DNA of 64,000 nt from Rhizobium sp. NLR16a. GTDB lineage: Bacteria; Pseudomonadota; Alphaproteobacteria; Rhizobiales; Rhizobiaceae. This document shows, in pieces, positions 26,077-35,906 of this stretch; position 1 is the first letter of the stretch, and each line of letters begins with the position of its first letter. A program made the position numbers and the translations under genes. The DNA lies in NCBI RefSeq assembly GCF_017948245.1, contig NZ_CP072865.1:2133501-2197500 (forward strand), written 5' to 3'. The notes below the pieces were generated by a model that had not been told where the DNA came from, searched no databases, and saw only the letters and a program-made list of their open reading frames with translations.

Positions 26077-26493
26077 TCGACAGCGCTCGCCGGCTCAGCG
26101 AATCGGCATGCGCATTTGTGCCGGAAATGCCATCACAAGATTTGCCGCAGGACGCTTTTTTGCTGCTACGAGATTTTCCTTAGCCGGCGACACCCGCAAG
26201 TCCTTGTATTTTCAGCACTCCCCGACTTTCCCCAATCTCCACAGGCGCATCCACAAGATGTTGTGGTTACCATTCAATTAAAAACCAGCCCTTGACGGAA
26301 TCAGCTGTTTCAAACTTTATTGTTCGTGATGTTGCGGCGGCGACAGGACCGGAGGTTACGAGCCCGGTTCCCTTTGAAAAACAAGACGCAGATTGAGGGC
26401 ATGCGCCGGAACCGGTTCAGGCCCGAGGGAATCTCTGCGCAGTTTTCAGCCTCCAAAAAAAGTGACATCGGGACTGGCGATAATAAGTTGTTA
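26077..26493. other. Gene-free stretch between gpt and nrdJ control region
   Basis: I find no credible coding frame, tRNA or recognisable riboswitch here. The sequence is notably more A/T-rich after 26270 than its surroundings, consistent with promoter DNA. A long minus-strand open frame that crosses it belongs to the antisense of nrdJ and is rejected. No cobalamin riboswitch core can be seen. Confidence 0.5.
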
Positions 26494-26540
26494 ATACTAT
26501 ATTTAGTGTTTGCAGCCACCATCACCACAAGATACAGGAA
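26494..26540. promoter_or_regulatory. Tandem NrdR boxes upstream of nrdJ
   Basis: Box 1 is ATACTATATTTAGTGT (26494-26509) and matches the NrdR consensus acaCwAtATaTwGtgt at 14 of 16 positions. Box 2 is CCACAAGATACAGGAA (26525-26540) and keeps 8 of the 10 core bases. The boxes are 31 bp apart, three helical turns, the spacing typical of NrdR pairs. They lie about 120 bases before the nrdJ ATG and probably overlap its promoter. The nrdR gene itself is not in the window. Confidence 0.75.
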
Positions 26541-26660
26541 AGCCATCTCCGGATGACACCCCTGTGACAATACGGAAACGAGACTGGCTGCACGACGACA
26601 ATGTGCCGCCGGATAGGAAATTTGCGCCCAGGGGACGGGCGCCAACGCGAGGTCAAGACT

Positions 26661-29600
26661 ATGCGCATCGAACGTCGTTTCACGAAGGCCGGCCAAGGCG
26701 CCTATGCGGATATCGAATTCCGCAAGGCGACGAGCGAGATCAAGAACCCGGATGGGTCGATCGTCTTCCGCCTCGAGAATATCGACGTTCCCGCGCAGTT
26801 CTCCCAGGTCGCGACCGATGTTCTGGCGCAGAAATATTTCCGCAAGGCCGGCGTTCCCACTCGTCTGAAGAAGGTCGAGGAAAACGACGTTCCTTCCTTC
26901 CTGTGGCGCTCCGTTCCCGATGATGCCGCGCTGAAGACCCTGCCCAAGGAGGAGCAAACCGGTTCCGAAATCGATGCGCGCCAGGTCTTCGACCGTCTCG
27001 CCGGCACCTGGACCTATTGGGGCTGGAAGGGCGGCTATTTCTCTTCGGAAGAAGATGCTGCCGCCTTCAAGGACGAGCTCGCCTATATGCTCGCCACCCA
27101 GCGCGTCGCCCCGAACTCGCCGCAGTGGTTCAACACCGGCCTGCACTGGGCCTATGGCATCGACGGCCCTGGCCAGGGTCACTTCTACGTCGACCCCTTC
27201 ACCGGCAAGCTGACCAAGTCCAAGTCGGCCTACGAACATCCGCAGCCGCATGCCTGCTTCATCCAGTCGGTCGAAGACGACCTCGTCAACGAAGGCGGCA
27301 TCATGGACCTTTGGGTGCGTGAAGCCCGCCTCTTCAAATACGGCTCCGGCACCGGCTCCAACTTCTCGATGCTGCGCGGCGAAGGCGAAAAGCTTTCCGG
27401 CGGCGGCCGCTCCTCCGGCCTGATGAGCTTCCTGAAGATCGGCGACCGCGCCGCCGGCGCCATCAAATCGGGCGGCACGACGCGCCGCGCCGCCAAGATG
27501 GTGGTCGTCGACATCGACCATCCCGATATCGAGGAATACATCAACTGGAAGGTCAAGGAAGAGCAGAAGGTCGCCGCTCTCGTCACTGGCTCGAAGATCG
27601 TCGCCAGGCACCTGAAGGCGATCATGAAGGCCTGCTTCAACTGCGAAGGCGGCGATAATGGCGATTGCTTCGATCCGGCCAAGAACCCTGCCCTCAAGCG
27701 CGAAATCCGCGCCGCCAAGAAGGACCAGGTTCCGGAAAACTACGTCCAGCGCGTCATCCAGTTCGCCCGCCAGGGCTACAAGGATCTCGAATTCAAGACC
27801 TACGACACGGATTGGGATTCGGAAGCCTACCTCACGGTATCCGGCCAGAACTCCAACAACTCCGTTTCGATCAAGGACGACTTCCTGCGTGCGGTCGAGG
27901 ATGACGGCGAATGGAAGCTGACCGCCCGTAAGGACGGCCGGGTGATGAAGACGCTGAAGGCGCGCGACCTCTGGGAAACGATTTCCTATGCCGCCTGGGC
28001 TTCGGCCGATCCGGGCATCCACTTTAACACGACCATGAACGACTGGCACACCTCGCCGGCCGGCGGCCCGATCCGCGGCTCGAACCCGTGCTCGGAATAC
28101 ATGTTCCTCGACGACACGGCCTGCAACCTCGCCTCGCTGAACCTCTTGCAGTTCAAGGACAAGGCCACCAAGCGCATCAATATCGGCGACTATGAACATG
28201 CAGTTCGCCTGTGGACCGTCGTGCTCGAAATCTCGGTGATGATGGCGCAGTTCCCGTCGAAGCGCATTGCCGAACTCTCCTACGAATACCGCACGCTCGG
28301 CCTCGGCTACGCCAATATCGGCGGCCTGCTGATGTCGTCGGGCATTCCCTACGACTCCGCTGAAGCCCGTGCCATCGCCGGTTCGCTGACCGCAATCATG
28401 ACCGGCATCTGCTATGCGACCTCGGCCGAAATCGCCGGCGAGCTCGGCCCCTTTCCGAATTTCGCGCCGAACCGCGAGAGCATGCTCAGGGTCATTCGCA
28501 ATCATCGCCGCGCCGCTTATGGCGAAACCTCCGGCTATGAGGCGCTATCGATCGATCCGGTCGCGCTGATCCATTCGGAAAACCCCGACCAGGATCTTGT
28601 AGTCCATGCCAAATCGGCCTGGGACAAGGCGCTCGAACTCGGCGAAAAGCATGGCTACCGCAATGCACAGGTCTCGGTCATTGCGCCGACAGGCACGATC
28701 GGCCTCGTCATGGATTGCGACACCACCGGCATCGAGCCTGACTTCGCCCTCGTCAAGTTCAAGAAGCTCGCCGGCGGCGGCTACTTCAAGATCATCAACC
28801 GCGCCGTGCCGGAAGCGCTTCGCACGCTCGGTTATTCCGAAAGCCAGATCGCCGAGATCGAAGCCTATGCCGTCGGCCACGGCAACCTGAACCAGGCGCC
28901 GGCGATCAACCCGTCGACGCTGAAGGCCAAGGGCCTGACCGACGAGAAGGTGGAAGCCGTCAATGCCGCGCTGAAGAGCGCCTTTGACATCAAGTTCGTC
29001 TTCAACCAGTGGACGCTCGGCGCCGACTTCCTCAAGGAGACGCTGAAGGTTTCCGACGAGCAGCTCGCCGACATGAGCTTCAACCTGCTCGACCATATGG
29101 GCTTCTCGAAGAAGGACATCGAAGCCGCCAACATCCATGTCTGCGGCGCGATGACGCTGGAAGGCGCGCCCTTCCTCAAGGCCGAGCATTTGCCGGTCTT
29201 CGATTGCGCCAATCCCTGCGGCAAGATCGGCAAACGCTATCTCTCCGTCGAAAGCCATATCCGCATGATGGCGGCTGCCCAGCCCTTCATCTCCGGCGCG
29301 ATTTCCAAGACGATCAACATGCCGAACGAGGCGACCGTCGAGGATTGCAAGAACGCCTATATGCTGTCCTGGAAGCTAGGCCTCAAGGCAAACGCCCTCT
29401 ATCGCGACGGCTCCAAGCTGTCGCAGCCGCTCAATGCCTCGCTGATCGAAGACGAGGACGACGAGGATGCGCTGGAGGAACTGCTGCAGGCGCCCGTCGC
29501 CGCCCAGGCTGTGACGGTCACCGAGAAGATCATCGAGCGAGTGATCGAACGGGTTTCGCGCGAACGCGAGAAGCTGCCGAACCGCCGCCAGGGCTATACC

Positions 29601-30476
29601 CAGAAGGCCGCCGTCGGCGGACACAAGGTCTATCTCAGAACCGGCGAATTCGGCGACGGCCGCCTCGGCGAGATCTTCATCGACATGCACAAGGAAGGGG
29701 CTGCTTTCCGTGCGATGATGAACAACTTCGCCATCGCCATCTCGCTCGGTCTGCAATATGGCGTGCCGCTCGAGGAATATGTCGAGGCCTTCACCTTCAC
29801 CAAGTTCGAGCCGGCCGGGATGGTCATCGGTAACGATGCGATCAAGAACGCCACCTCGATCCTCGACTATGTGTTCCGCGAACTCGCCGTCTCCTATCTC
29901 GGCCGCCATGATCTCGCCCATGTCGACACGTCCGACTTCTCGAACACGGCGCTTGGCAAGGGCATCCAGGAAGGCAAGACCAACCTGCTCTCCACCGGCT
30001 GGACCCGCGGCTACAAGCCGACGCTGGTCTCCGGCACCGGCGGCGAACGCCAGGCGGGCGAACCCAAGGGTGCTGCCACCGCAGCCCCTGCCCGCGCCGC
30101 CTCCACCGGCACCGTGACCGCCTTTGCAGGTGCCGCGGCCCGCAAGCTGGAGCCGACAGTTGCCGTCTCCACCTCCGAAATCGTCGCCTTCAAGCGCGAC
30201 TACGAGGAACGCGCCAAGGAATTGGCCGAGGAGATCGCCGAAGAGATAAGCGAGGAAATCACCAGCGACGCCACCGCCCTCTTCTCCGACAAGGCGGCAG
30301 CTGACGCAGCGACGGCGAAGACCGAAGCCAAGAAGGTGGAAGCCGAACGCCGCCAGCGCTCAATTATGCAGGGCTATACCGGCAACATGTGCTCGGAGTG
30401 CCAGAACTTCACGATGGTGCGGAATGGGACGTGCGAGAAGTGCGACACGTGCGGCGCGACGAGCGGGTGCAGCTGA
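26661..30476 (+). CDS. nrdJ: Vitamin B12-dependent (class II) ribonucleotide reductase
   Basis: I chose the 1271-residue start [20 protein letters not shown]; the longer frame adds 20 unrelated residues. It reduces ribonucleotides to deoxyribonucleotides using adenosylcobalamin and works with or without oxygen. The barrel contains [22 protein letters not shown] and the loop [11 protein letters not shown]. Residues around 370-420 and 960-1010 are lineage-specific inserts. The C-terminus is a zinc-ribbon-like MCSECQN...[14 protein letters not shown] that probably carries the redox-active cysteines. It is monocistronic. A pair of NrdR boxes upstream predicts repression when dNTP or ATP signals are high. 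Confidence 0.96.
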   Translation: MRIERRFTKAGQGAYADIEFRKATSEIKNPDGSIVFRLENIDVPAQFSQVATDVLAQKYFRKAGVPTRLKKVEENDVPSFLWRSVPDDAALKTLPKEEQTGSEIDARQVFDRLAGTWTYWGWKGGYFSSEEDAAAFKDELAYMLATQRVAPNSPQWFNTGLHWAYGIDGPGQGHFYVDPFTGKLTKSKSAYEHPQPHACFIQSVEDDLVNEGGIMDLWVREARLFKYGSGTGSNFSMLRGEGEKLSGGGRSSGLMSFLKIGDRAAGAIKSGGTTRRAAKMVVVDIDHPDIEEYINWKVKEEQKVAALVTGSKIVARHLKAIMKACFNCEGGDNGDCFDPAKNPALKREIRAAKKDQVPENYVQRVIQFARQGYKDLEFKTYDTDWDSEAYLTVSGQNSNNSVSIKDDFLRAVEDDGEWKLTARKDGRVMKTLKARDLWETISYAAWASADPGIHFNTTMNDWHTSPAGGPIRGSNPCSEYMFLDDTACNLASLNLLQFKDKATKRINIGDYEHAVRLWTVVLEISVMMAQFPSKRIAELSYEYRTLGLGYANIGGLLMSSGIPYDSAEARAIAGSLTAIMTGICYATSAEIAGELGPFPNFAPNRESMLRVIRNHRRAAYGETSGYEALSIDPVALIHSENPDQDLVVHAKSAWDKALELGEKHGYRNAQVSVIAPTGTIGLVMDCDTTGIEPDFALVKFKKLAGGGYFKIINRAVPEALRTLGYSESQIAEIEAYAVGHGNLNQAPAINPSTLKAKGLTDEKVEAVNAALKSAFDIKFVFNQWTLGADFLKETLKVSDEQLADMSFNLLDHMGFSKKDIEAANIHVCGAMTLEGAPFLKAEHLPVFDCANPCGKIGKRYLSVESHIRMMAAAQPFISGAISKTINMPNEATVEDCKNAYMLSWKLGLKANALYRDGSKLSQPLNASLIEDEDDEDALEELLQAPVAAQAVTVTEKIIERVIERVSREREKLPNRRQGYTQKAAVGGHKVYLRTGEFGDGRLGEIFIDMHKEGAAFRAMMNNFAIAISLGLQYGVPLEEYVEAFTFTKFEPAGMVIGNDAIKNATSILDYVFRELAVSYLGRHDLAHVDTSDFSNTALGKGIQEGKTNLLSTGWTRGYKPTLVSGTGGERQAGEPKGAATAAPARAASTGTVTAFAGAAARKLEPTVAVSTSEIVAFKRDYEERAKELAEEIAEEISEEITSDATALFSDKAAADAATAKTEAKKVEAERRQRSIMQGYTGNMCSECQNFTMVRNGTCEKCDTCGATSGCS

Positions 30477-30499
30477 GCAGGCTTGCAGTTCTTCAGTGT

Positions 30500-30775
30500 C
30501 TGTTGAGAAATCGAAGCTAGTTCTGGCCAAAAGCCTCTGAAATTGGCCATTTCCGACAGAAGCAATGGCCAGCCCGTCTGGGCACTTAAAGTGCCCGGAC
30601 GGTGGCCCGTTTTGCGAATTCGCAGCGAATAGCCTGCCTGCATAAGCCTGCCATCTGGGGTTTCGAAAAGGGTTGACGCCTGCTCGAAGACCTGCTGCGG
30701 TTCTCCTGGCATCGGAACTCAGGGCGACGTCCAGAGTTTCGTCAGCGAGGTCGAGCTTAATTCGATTTCGGACAA
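30500..30775 (-). pseudogene. Decayed CYTH-domain (triphosphatase-like) gene
   Basis: Reading the minus strand from 30775, successive frames give SEIEL, then KLDLADETLDVALSSDA, then MPGEPQQVFEQASTLFETPDG followed by RLMQAGYSLRIRKTGHR. Together these match the first half of a CYTH domain (ExExK-like start, then xFDTPDxxLxxxGxxLRIR). At least two frameshifts are needed to join them. Further on, CRKWPISEAFGQ resembles the later R.EW...G segment but stops soon after. CYTH proteins hydrolyse inorganic triphosphate or are class IV cyclases. This copy cannot make an intact protein. The flanking 30776-30966 shows no gene. Confidence 0.55.
30574..30602. terminator. Hairpin downstream of nrdJ
   Basis: CCGTCTGGGCACTT and AAGTGCCCGGACGG pair across a single A with one T-G wobble, giving a 14-bp stem. 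It lies 98 bases after the nrdJ stop and inside the CYTH relic. It may terminate nrdJ transcription, although no T run follows. Confidence 0.45.
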
Positions 30776-30966
30776 GACGCGTTCCAGGCTCGATCGCACA
30801 CCGTCACGCCGAAACCCGCGGGATGCTCAAGTTTCGCAAAGGTGGGACGAAACGACTGACCTCCCTGTGACATCCGCCTAGTTTGCGAGCTGTATCGGAG
30901 GCCCTTCATGCTCCAGGAGTCAACACGCAACGAAGCTCTAACCGACGACATCGGCCTCGCGATAAA

Positions 30967-31500
30967 ATGAAGCTGAACCCCATGCTGCCGAAACACCGCC
31001 TCATCCTTCTGCGCCATGCCAAATCCGCCTGGCCCGACGGTGTGGCCGACCGTGAACGGCCATTGGCGGATCGCGGGCGCAAGGCGGCATCCGTCATCGG
31101 CGCCTATATGGTGCGCGAAAAACTGATCCCCGATCTCGCCCTCGTCTCGCCGGCCCGCCGGGCGCAGGAAACCTGGAAGCTCGTCCGCGGGGCCATTTTG
31201 AAAAAGGTCGAACACGAGGCGGCGGATATCTACGAGGTGCCGGCCGAGCGCATGCTCGATGTGATCCGGGCCGTCGAACCTGGCATCCGCACGCTGCTCA
31301 TCGTCGGCCACAATCCCGGCATGGAGAATGCGGCCTCGCTGATCGCGCCGGACGGCGATGCCGATGCCGTGAGATGCATGCGGGAGAAGTTCCCGACGGC
31401 AGGACTCGCCGTCATTGACCTCGATCTCGACGGATGGGACGAGATTGCGGCGGGCACCGGTTATCTCGAGCGGTTCGTAACGCCGAGATCCTTGGGATAA
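30967..31500 (+). CDS. SixA-type histidine phosphatase
   Basis: The 177-residue reading starts MKLNPMLPKHRLILLRHAKS; an ATG five codons later is equally possible. LLRHAKSAW carries the phospho-accepting histidine of the branch-2-like histidine phosphatase superfamily, with the second histidine in IVGHNPGMEN and the SPARRAQET arginine loop. SixA in E. coli dephosphorylates the histidine phosphotransfer domain of ArcB or PTS-Ntr NPr. Rhizobial relatives are annotated as SixA-like without proof. No kinase gene is adjacent. Confidence 0.85.
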   Translation: MKLNPMLPKHRLILLRHAKSAWPDGVADRERPLADRGRKAASVIGAYMVREKLIPDLALVSPARRAQETWKLVRGAILKKVEHEAADIYEVPAERMLDVIRAVEPGIRTLLIVGHNPGMENAASLIAPDGDADAVRCMREKFPTAGLAVIDLDLDGWDEIAAGTGYLERFVTPRSLG

Positions 31501-31508
31501 CAAGGCCA

Positions 31509-31640
31509 CTTTCCGATTTGAATTTAGTGGACATGGTGCACGGTTCCGATTCTGCCCGCGCCGGTCCGAACGGGCCGTCCACGGCAGAATGGTTCGACAG
31601 CGCCGACCTGGCCGGAGAAGCCGTTCTCGTCAACCAATTG
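31509..31640 (+). pseudogene. Possible C-terminal fragment of a nucleoside-diphosphate-kinase-like gene
   Basis: In one plus frame the stretch LSDLNLVDMVHGSDSARAG continues with STAEWFDSADLAGEAVLV. It resembles the C-terminal part of NDK-type domains (NLVHGSDSxE...xxWF...EL), and its third-position bases look coding. There is no start or catalytic histidine motif upstream, because the SixA-like gene ends 8 bases before. If real it is a remnant. The rest of 31640-31775 shows nothing recognisable. Confidence 0.2.
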
Positions 31641-31775
31641 GGATCGATTCCACAAGGTAATCCATTGCGGGTATCTCTTCCCTATATGGCGGATGCTACA
31701 CGCCGGGCAGCCGCTTCCCTCACCCGGTCAGAGTTCCGCCTTCGGGCTCTCCTTGGCCGGTACCTCAGGCCATTG

Positions 31776-33044
31776 TCAAAAGGGCAGAATGTTGAACAGG
31801 CGCTTGCTCGCCCTCGCCGCCCAAGTCGGCGTCACGGTCCCGGCTGCCAATGGAGGGCCGGACGATGGAGTCGGTGGCGATTGGTAGAACCGGTTGAGCA
31901 TCGCGTCACACACGTAGTGCCCCCAATTCGTCAGATGCTCCGTCTCTCTGGCGCCGAGGAAATGGAGGTAGGTGCCAACCTCGGAGGGAACGACCGAGGA
32001 CGGCGGCAGTGTGTAAGAGGCGTATGGCTTGAGTTCGGCGTCCTTGCTGTCGATCGACCAATAAACGCCATGGGTTCTTGCACGCAGCGCCGATTTCGCG
32101 AGATCATCGAGGCCAAGCCTATCGGCCTGTGTTGCGGCCTTGAAGCCGCCGATCAAGTCTCGTCGCCGCAACGACCTCACCTGATTGTCCGTCGTATCGA
32201 GAACGCGTTTCAGCTGGGAGAGATAGTTCCAGTAACCGCGGCTCGAGGAACGCCAAGGCGCGCCGGCGTCGCTGACAAGCAGGCAGTCGCAGCGTTTCAG
32301 CGCCGGTTCGATGCCGTGATTGTCGTAGACGCCGCCGTCGCTCAATATTGCCCGGCCCGGAGCAACCGGTTCGCCGACGGTGTCGTCGAGTTTTTCCCTC
32401 TCCCACGAAAATTGCGACAGGTCCAATCGCAGCGGTGACAACACGGGCGGAAATGCAGCTGAAGCGGCAACCGCGGTTGCGAGCGAAAGTGTCGGGTGGA
32501 ACGACAAGCCGATCCTGTAATCCGCGATATAGCGGTTCGACATCCGGAAAAGCGAACCGGTGCTGAGATTGCTGGCGCAAAATACGAACCAGGGCGAGCT
32601 TGGAAGCTCGCGCAGGCTTGGCGATTTTCCATGGAACAGATGTCGCTCGTAGAGTTTCGCGGCTTCGTCCGCCGCGCTCGAAAAGGGATTGAACACGCCC
32701 TTCAGGAAGCTCGGCCCATCAGCGAATAGCTGACTGAAGGCCAGAACGTGATCCAGATATGCGGTCCTGAAGTTGACGGCGATGTCGTTCTCGAAGATCA
32801 GCCGGGGCCAGATGTAGGCGAGCAGGCCGGAAGCGATGGATCCGCCCGATACCGACGAGATCATACCGAGCTTCGCCAGAAGACCGGCCTCGTTGAGCCT
32901 CGCAAGCGAACCCGCATGGAAAAGCACGGCCCGATAGCCGCCGCCCGAAAGGCAGAGGCCGAGTTTATAACGCTCAGCGGGCTTCTCGGGGTCAACGGAT
33001 CCCGACAAGACGGCATTCGATGGGGCATGCGCGTCTTCCGACAT
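31776..33044 (-). CDS. Patatin-like phospholipase
   Basis: I chose the ATG at 33044 (422 residues), which has GTGAGG a few bases upstream; a GTG four codons earlier is possible. The patatin domain spans about 27-300. The oxyanion loop is GLCLSGGGYRA (residues 29-39). The nucleophile is S66 in SVSGGS, the cPLA2-like version of GxSxG. The catalytic aspartate is in LSDGGVYDNHG. There is no signal peptide, so it is cytoplasmic or injected. Patatins hydrolyse acyl chains from phospholipids. The next gene downstream is the convergent SixA-like gene. Confidence 0.88.
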   Translation of the reverse strand: MSEDAHAPSNAVLSGSVDPEKPAERYKLGLCLSGGGYRAVLFHAGSLARLNEAGLLAKLGMISSVSGGSIASGLLAYIWPRLIFENDIAVNFRTAYLDHVLAFSQLFADGPSFLKGVFNPFSSAADEAAKLYERHLFHGKSPSLRELPSSPWFVFCASNLSTGSLFRMSNRYIADYRIGLSFHPTLSLATAVAASAAFPPVLSPLRLDLSQFSWEREKLDDTVGEPVAPGRAILSDGGVYDNHGIEPALKRCDCLLVSDAGAPWRSSSRGYWNYLSQLKRVLDTTDNQVRSLRRRDLIGGFKAATQADRLGLDDLAKSALRARTHGVYWSIDSKDAELKPYASYTLPPSSVVPSEVGTYLHFLGARETEHLTNWGHYVCDAMLNRFYQSPPTPSSGPPLAAGTVTPTWAARASKRLFNILPF

Positions 33045-33127
33045 GCTCAGCCTCACTCAGGAATCTGAGTTTCCCAACATTTCCTCCTCCGGGCGAACCA
33101 GCGGTCGCTCGTCTTTGGGCCTGCGCG

Positions 33128-34441
33128 CTACTTACTCGTATAGCTCCGGGAGTTGGCATCGCATTTGTGCCACTCCCAGTTTATTTCGGCTTCATCCTTA
33201 TAGCCATAGCACCAGTCGGCGCGATTGAGCAGCGAACCGAGTTCGTCGCGCCGTTTGCATGCCCGCAGCGTATCGGGTCCCTTGCGATCGACACTCGTGC
33301 GGCAGATGTCGTCCAGTCCTGTCCACTGATGGATCAACCGATCCGGCGCCTTTGCCCCCTTGTCCGTGGCGAGCACCTTTCCGGTCTCGGCCTCGATCTG
33401 CAGAGAGGCAGTGTTCCACACGAAAGAGAATTCGGCCATCCCGGAGGACGTCTTACCCGTGTCTCTGTTTCCGGCAAACCACTCGACAATTCCCGACATT
33501 TCGCATTTTCCGGCACAGCTGGCCGTCACGGAGCCCGGCTTGACGCTGTAGATGCGCTCCGGCCAGCGTTGGGCGAAGGCTGCCTTTTCCTCCAGGACGG
33601 CATCTTTGTCGACCGAGTTTCCGAAGAAGGAAACCTCGTCGGCATAGACGCCCTTCATAAAGGCCAACGCCGAAGCACTGTCTTTCGACCATTCGTCATT
33701 GTATCGGTTGACGAAATCAACCGCCTCCGTGGTCAGGTCGCCGGGTTCGGAGGCGGCCATTTCCTCGGGATCGCTCGGGTCTGACGGCATGTCGGCGGGT
33801 GTTGCGCTCTCCTGCGGTGCGGCGCCCGGCGGGGGCGGCGCGCTTTCCTGTGCCGAGGGCATATCCTCGGGCGTGTTGATGTTCCAGTCCCGCATTTCCG
33901 CAGCGGTGAGATACCGTATATCGGTGCTGTCGATCGACAGGCTGAGCTGCAGCAGATTGGGGCTTACCCCCATCTCGGTGAGATAGCCGATGATCTCGCC
34001 GGTCAGTGCTTGAACAGTCGAGACGGCCAACTTGTTGTCGATGGCAACATCGTCGGACAGGGAAACCCGATGCACGCCGATAGAGCCCGGCTCGGCAAAT
34101 CTTTCAACGCCACCGACGAAGGCGAAGGCGCAAGCCGACGCGCACTCGGCGGCTCTGATCTGTATCGTTTTTGCATTCAGGAGGCGGAGGGCCCGGCCGA
34201 ACCTGATCGCTGCGACCACGTTTCCGCCGGGCGAGTCAAAGGTGACATAGCTCGGCTGGTACTGCGTATATTCGTCGACAAGCGTCATCGCATCGTCGGA
34301 ACCCTCGAACACGCCTTTTATCGTCAGGGCGCGCTCTCCCGGCGCGGTCTCCAGACGTTGGTAGGAAATGGCCGCATGCCCCTCCCCGGCTATGGCGACG
34401 AACGCCAGCAGCATCGATATCAACGAGACGAATTTCCGCAT
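33128..34441 (-). CDS. Periplasmic ClpP-fold protein with C-terminal NTF2-like domain
   Basis: I chose the start MRKFVSLISMLLAFVAIAGEGHA (437 residues), a clear Sec signal; the open frame runs a further 113 codons upstream but that part is not protein-like. Residues 30-190 resemble the ClpP/crotonase fold of SppA-type or COG3904 proteins: VTFDSPGGNVVAAIRFGRALR and AAECASACAFAFVGG with a candidate nucleophile serine, then GSIGVHR. A Pro/Glu/Ser linker follows (about 200-250). The last 190 residues resemble an NTF2/SnoaL-type fold with paired cysteines (CAGKC). It lies 83 bases upstream of the patatin gene on the same strand, so both may be expressed together. Confidence 0.78.
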   Translation of the reverse strand: MRKFVSLISMLLAFVAIAGEGHAAISYQRLETAPGERALTIKGVFEGSDDAMTLVDEYTQYQPSYVTFDSPGGNVVAAIRFGRALRLLNAKTIQIRAAECASACAFAFVGGVERFAEPGSIGVHRVSLSDDVAIDNKLAVSTVQALTGEIIGYLTEMGVSPNLLQLSLSIDSTDIRYLTAAEMRDWNINTPEDMPSAQESAPPPPGAAPQESATPADMPSDPSDPEEMAASEPGDLTTEAVDFVNRYNDEWSKDSASALAFMKGVYADEVSFFGNSVDKDAVLEEKAAFAQRWPERIYSVKPGSVTASCAGKCEMSGIVEWFAGNRDTGKTSSGMAEFSFVWNTASLQIEAETGKVLATDKGAKAPDRLIHQWTGLDDICRTSVDRKGPDTLRACKRRDELGSLLNRADWCYGYKDEAEINWEWHKCDANSRSYTSK

Positions 34442-34787
34442 TCTTCCCCAGCCCTCGAGCACCCGTACTTCTCCTGTCGTCATTCGCAGCATTGCTTGCG
34501 CATGTCTGTATAGCCGGACGATGAAAATTACCTGCTCCACCCCAGCCTCATCCGCGACCGGCCAAAACCGATAACGGTCCGAAGAACAATAGCTTCGCAG
34601 AGAATGTTGACAGCTGCCCCAGCAGCTCAGATCAATGCACAAGGGCGATCTTCTGGCAAGCGTCACAATCAGAAGTGATGAGACAAGGTAAATGCCGGCC
34701 CTCGCCGAAAAGGATCGCAGTTCACCAGACATCATAGACGCGTGCAATTGATATCGGCTATGTCGCCTGGACCGAGGCATTTGACCA
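34442..34787. other. Intergenic region between ClpP-fold and MEKHLA genes
   Basis: The stretch of 346 bases separates divergent genes and must hold both promoters. TTGACA occurs on the plus strand at 34607-34612, but no good -10 element lies 17 bases on. The minus-strand frame stays open across it without showing conserved protein sequence. I see no RNA gene or strong dyad. Confidence 0.45.
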
Positions 34788-35270
34788 GTGAGGCAGTTCG
34801 TGACTTCTTCCTATGACGACCACGCCCTTGACCTGAGGAATGATCCCGATTTCTTCGCCCTTCTTGCCGGCAGCTACCAGCGCATTGTCGGCCGCCGTCT
34901 TGTGGAGGATGGGCAAGGGCCGGACTGGCTTTACAGCCAAGCGCCTTTCGTGGTCCTCGCGCATAATACGCTGCCCGACCCGCGCTTCATCTATGCAAAC
35001 AGGACTGCGCAGAACTGCTTCGAATATAACTGGGACGAATTCATCATGCTGCCGTCGCGACTATCGGCCGAGCAGCCTGATCGCGCCGAGCGCCAGCGGC
35101 TGCTCGATGCCGTCACGCGCGATGGTTTCGTCAATAACGGCCGCGGCCTCAGGGTCGCGAAATCGGGCCGCCGTTTCTGGGTCGAAAATTTCACTGTCTG
35201 GCAGCTTATCGATGAGACGGGCAAGCGGTTGGGCCAGGCTGCGATATTTTCATCGTGGCGGGACGCGTAG
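34788..35270 (+). CDS. MEKHLA-domain protein
   Basis: The 160-residue protein opens at a GTG; an in-frame GTG at 34800 is an alternative. It contains a MEKHLA domain, a PAS-like fold: LLAGSYQRIVGRRLV, then APFVVLAHNTLPDPRFIYANRTAQNCFEYNWDEFIMLPSRLSAE and VTRDGFVNNGRGLRVAKSGRRFWVENFTVWQLID. Stand-alone MEKHLA proteins may sense a ligand or redox state, but none has a known role in rhizobia. It ends 3 bases from the convergent maiA gene. Confidence 0.82.
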   Translation: MRQFVTSSYDDHALDLRNDPDFFALLAGSYQRIVGRRLVEDGQGPDWLYSQAPFVVLAHNTLPDPRFIYANRTAQNCFEYNWDEFIMLPSRLSAEQPDRAERQRLLDAVTRDGFVNNGRGLRVAKSGRRFWVENFTVWQLIDETGKRLGQAAIFSSWRDA

Positions 35271-35273
35271 TTC

Positions 35274-35906
35274 CTACGGTTTCACGCGGTCCGGATGCGC
35301 TGCCTGAAAGGCGGGGAGTTCAGCGCATCTGGCGTCGATATCGCTGATGCGTCTGAAAGCAGTCATATCAACGCCCCAGCGGCGGGCATTGTAGACTTGG
35401 GGAACAAGGCAGAGATCGGCGATCGACGGCCTGCCGCCAAAGCTGAACGCGCCATCGGATTCGCCGAGCATGATCTCCAGCTTGCGAAGTCCATCGCCGA
35501 TGAAATGCTTCATCCATTCCTCGCGAGCCTCGGCCTTGTCGGTCAGCGTCAGAAGATGCGAGACGACATGGAGGTTGCAGATCGGATGGATGTCCATGGC
35601 CATCGCATATGCGAGGGCGCGCACTCTGTGGCGATCGAAGCTATCCGATGGCAGCAATCCGTATTCCGGCCGAGACTCGGCCAGATATTCGATGATGGCC
35701 AGCGACTGTGTCAGCGTTTTCCCATCCATCACCAGTGTCGGCACGAGCCCCTGCGGGTTGAGCGCGAGGTAGTCCGGCATCTTGTGCGCACCGTCGAGCA
35801 AGTTGATCGGCACCGTCTGATAGTCGAGGCCCAGAAGATTGAGCGCGATCCGCACGCGATAACTCGCCGATGATCGCCAGTAATCGTAGAGAATGATCTC
35901 GTTCAT
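35274..35906 (-). CDS. maiA: Maleylacetoacetate isomerase
   Basis: The 210-residue zeta-class glutathione S-transferase isomerises maleylacetoacetate to fumarylacetoacetate in tyrosine breakdown, using glutathione. The active-site motif is YWRSSASYRVRIALN (residues 9-23); the family consensus is SSCSxRVRIAL, so the cysteine position is alanine here. NPQGLVPTL and QSLAIIEYL are glutathione-site motifs. It overlaps the fahA stop by 4 bases (ATGA type) and is the last gene of the hmgA-fahA-maiA series. Confidence 0.93.
   Translation of the reverse strand: MNEIILYDYWRSSASYRVRIALNLLGLDYQTVPINLLDGAHKMPDYLALNPQGLVPTLVMDGKTLTQSLAIIEYLAESRPEYGLLPSDSFDRHRVRALAYAMAMDIHPICNLHVVSHLLTLTDKAEAREEWMKHFIGDGLRKLEIMLGESDGAFSFGGRPSIADLCLVPQVYNARRWGVDMTAFRRISDIDARCAELPAFQAAHPDRVKP

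Noticed and set aside
26077..26493. Cobalamin riboswitch ahead of nrdJ
   Set aside because: I could not find the conserved B12-box core; the NrdR boxes explain control better.
26310..28505. 731-codon open frame antisense to nrdJ
   Set aside because: It mirrors the highly conserved nrdJ frame and its translation is Arg/Asp/Gly/Val-rich without any domain, a typical antisense artefact of high-GC coding DNA.
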